DNA of 64,000 bases, taken from NCBI RefSeq assembly GCF_918698245.1, contig NZ_CAKKMS010000005.1, forward strand, positions 124,001-188,000, written 5' to 3'. How positions within the stretch are numbered: the first letter of the stretch is position 1; each line of letters begins with the position of its first letter. Made by a program: the position numbers and the translations under genes. Source of the DNA: Pedobacter sp. Bi126. Its GTDB lineage: Bacteria > Bacteroidota > Bacteroidia > Sphingobacteriales > Sphingobacteriaceae. Shown piece after piece: positions 63,566-64,000 of this stretch. The notes under the pieces are model-generated. The model was not told the origin of the DNA, ran no database searches, and saw only the letters and a program-made list of their open reading frames with translations.

Positions 63566-64000
63566 CTAAAATTCAATTACCGAATTTGATAAGGGTCTTC
63601 CTTGCCTTACTTTAAGCCGTTCCTTGTATTGCCAGGGGTTATTGCCGAAGTTATCAAGGTTTGAATATCGACCTGCCTGAAAAAAGTTTTCAAACACATA
63701 AGGTAATCCTTCTGCATATAGGCGGTTATCTCGATCGGCTAAATGGAAATGGAGATGAGGGCCTGTAGATTGTCCGGTAAAGCCCAGCTGCGCAATTATA
63801 TCACCTTTTTTAACTTTATCTCCAGGTTTAACTCGAATACTATTTGGCTTTAGGTGTTCATAGAAAGCATACTGCCCGTTAGCAATTTTTATGGAAATAT
63901 AATTGCCGCTGGCTTGCTCGGGTGCAGGGCTTTTGTGCTGCGAAACAGTTGTTGATTCTTTAAAATCATTGAGTACCGAAGATACCGTACCATCCGCTAC
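63566..64000 (-). CDS. M23 family metallopeptidase, C-terminal part
   Basis: The open frame enters from the right edge of the window and stops at 63566-63568, giving 145 codons. Visible features are NYISIKIANGQYAFYEHLKP, VKPGDKVKKGD, GFTGQSTGPHLHFHL with the zinc-binding H-x-H motif, and a tail of about 60 residues. The family cuts peptidoglycan cross-bridges; the upstream part and the export signal are outside the window. The interval 63304-63565 holds no supported gene. Confidence 0.85.
   Translation of the reverse strand, partial: VADGTVSSVLNDFKESTTVSQHKSPAPEQASGNYISIKIANGQYAFYEHLKPNSIRVKPGDKVKKGDIIAQLGFTGQSTGPHLHFHLADRDNRLYAEGLPYVFENFFQAGRYSNLDNFGNNPWQYKERLKVRQGRPLSNSVIEF

Noticed and set aside
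63394..63576. 60-codon frame on - beside the M23 gene
   Set aside because: It overlaps the end of the M23 frame, is short and has no recognisable features.

Overview
The window looks like a chromosomal stretch of a Sphingobacteriaceae member, most likely Pedobacter or a close relative. The evidence is two SusC/SusD pairs, an ECF sigma/FecR pair, N-terminal export signals on nearly all the carbohydrate enzymes, A-rich leaders with little Shine-Dalgarno sequence, low GC content, and the intergenic REP-like hairpins typical of such genomes. The genus is an inference; no rRNA or tRNA is present to confirm it.

Positions 692-42834 form a large polysaccharide utilisation region whose enzyme set fits rhamnogalacturonan I (RG-I) and its arabinan/galactan decorations. 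A + block (692-5251) holds two esterases and a GH127/GH146 beta-L-arabinofuranosidase. A - block (5550-10047) holds GH43 and two GH51 arabinofuranosidases. A long + block (10515-30368) holds an MG2/A2M-like protein, a PL11 rhamnogalacturonan lyase, two CE12 esterases, GH2, GH105, GH115, GH31, rhamnose mutarotase (rhaM), GH106 and GH28. A second - block (30690-36594) holds GH39, GH2 and GH43. After a YefM-YoeB toxin-antitoxin cassette comes a SusD/SusC pair on - (37562-42834). In outline, SusCD imports oligosaccharides, PL11 and GH28 cut the backbone, esterases deacetylate, GH105/GH106 trim the backbone, the arabinosidases and GH2 enzymes strip side chains, and RhaM handles released rhamnose.

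Positions 43412-49903 carry a - strand cluster: a small Cys/His-rich protein, an ABC ATPase, a siderophore-type TonB receptor and two ABC-2 permeases. Positions 50355-54074 carry a Crp/Fnr regulator followed by yceI, a tautomerase, an SDR, an NTF2-like protein and a nitronate monooxygenase, with a Crp-like palindrome just after the regulator gene. Positions 54544-61730 are ECF sigma, FecR anti-sigma, an STN-domain SusC and SusD. The right end holds a short, probably truncated SDR, a YdeI-family protein and the C-terminal part of an M23 peptidase running off the window.

The most striking unexplained signal is a tandem hexamer, CAGGAT-N4-CAGGAT-G. It occurs four times, always in the sense orientation 70-330 bases upstream of a gene that begins a block in the RG-I region (genes starting at 10515, 16575, 36594 and 42834). 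It could be the operator that ties the blocks into one regulon. Other second-look items are a triple TGTACA operator for the toxin-antitoxin pair, two families of intergenic hairpins concentrated at gene-block junctions, an SDR without its catalytic tyrosine, and the unusual ABC/TonB operon.
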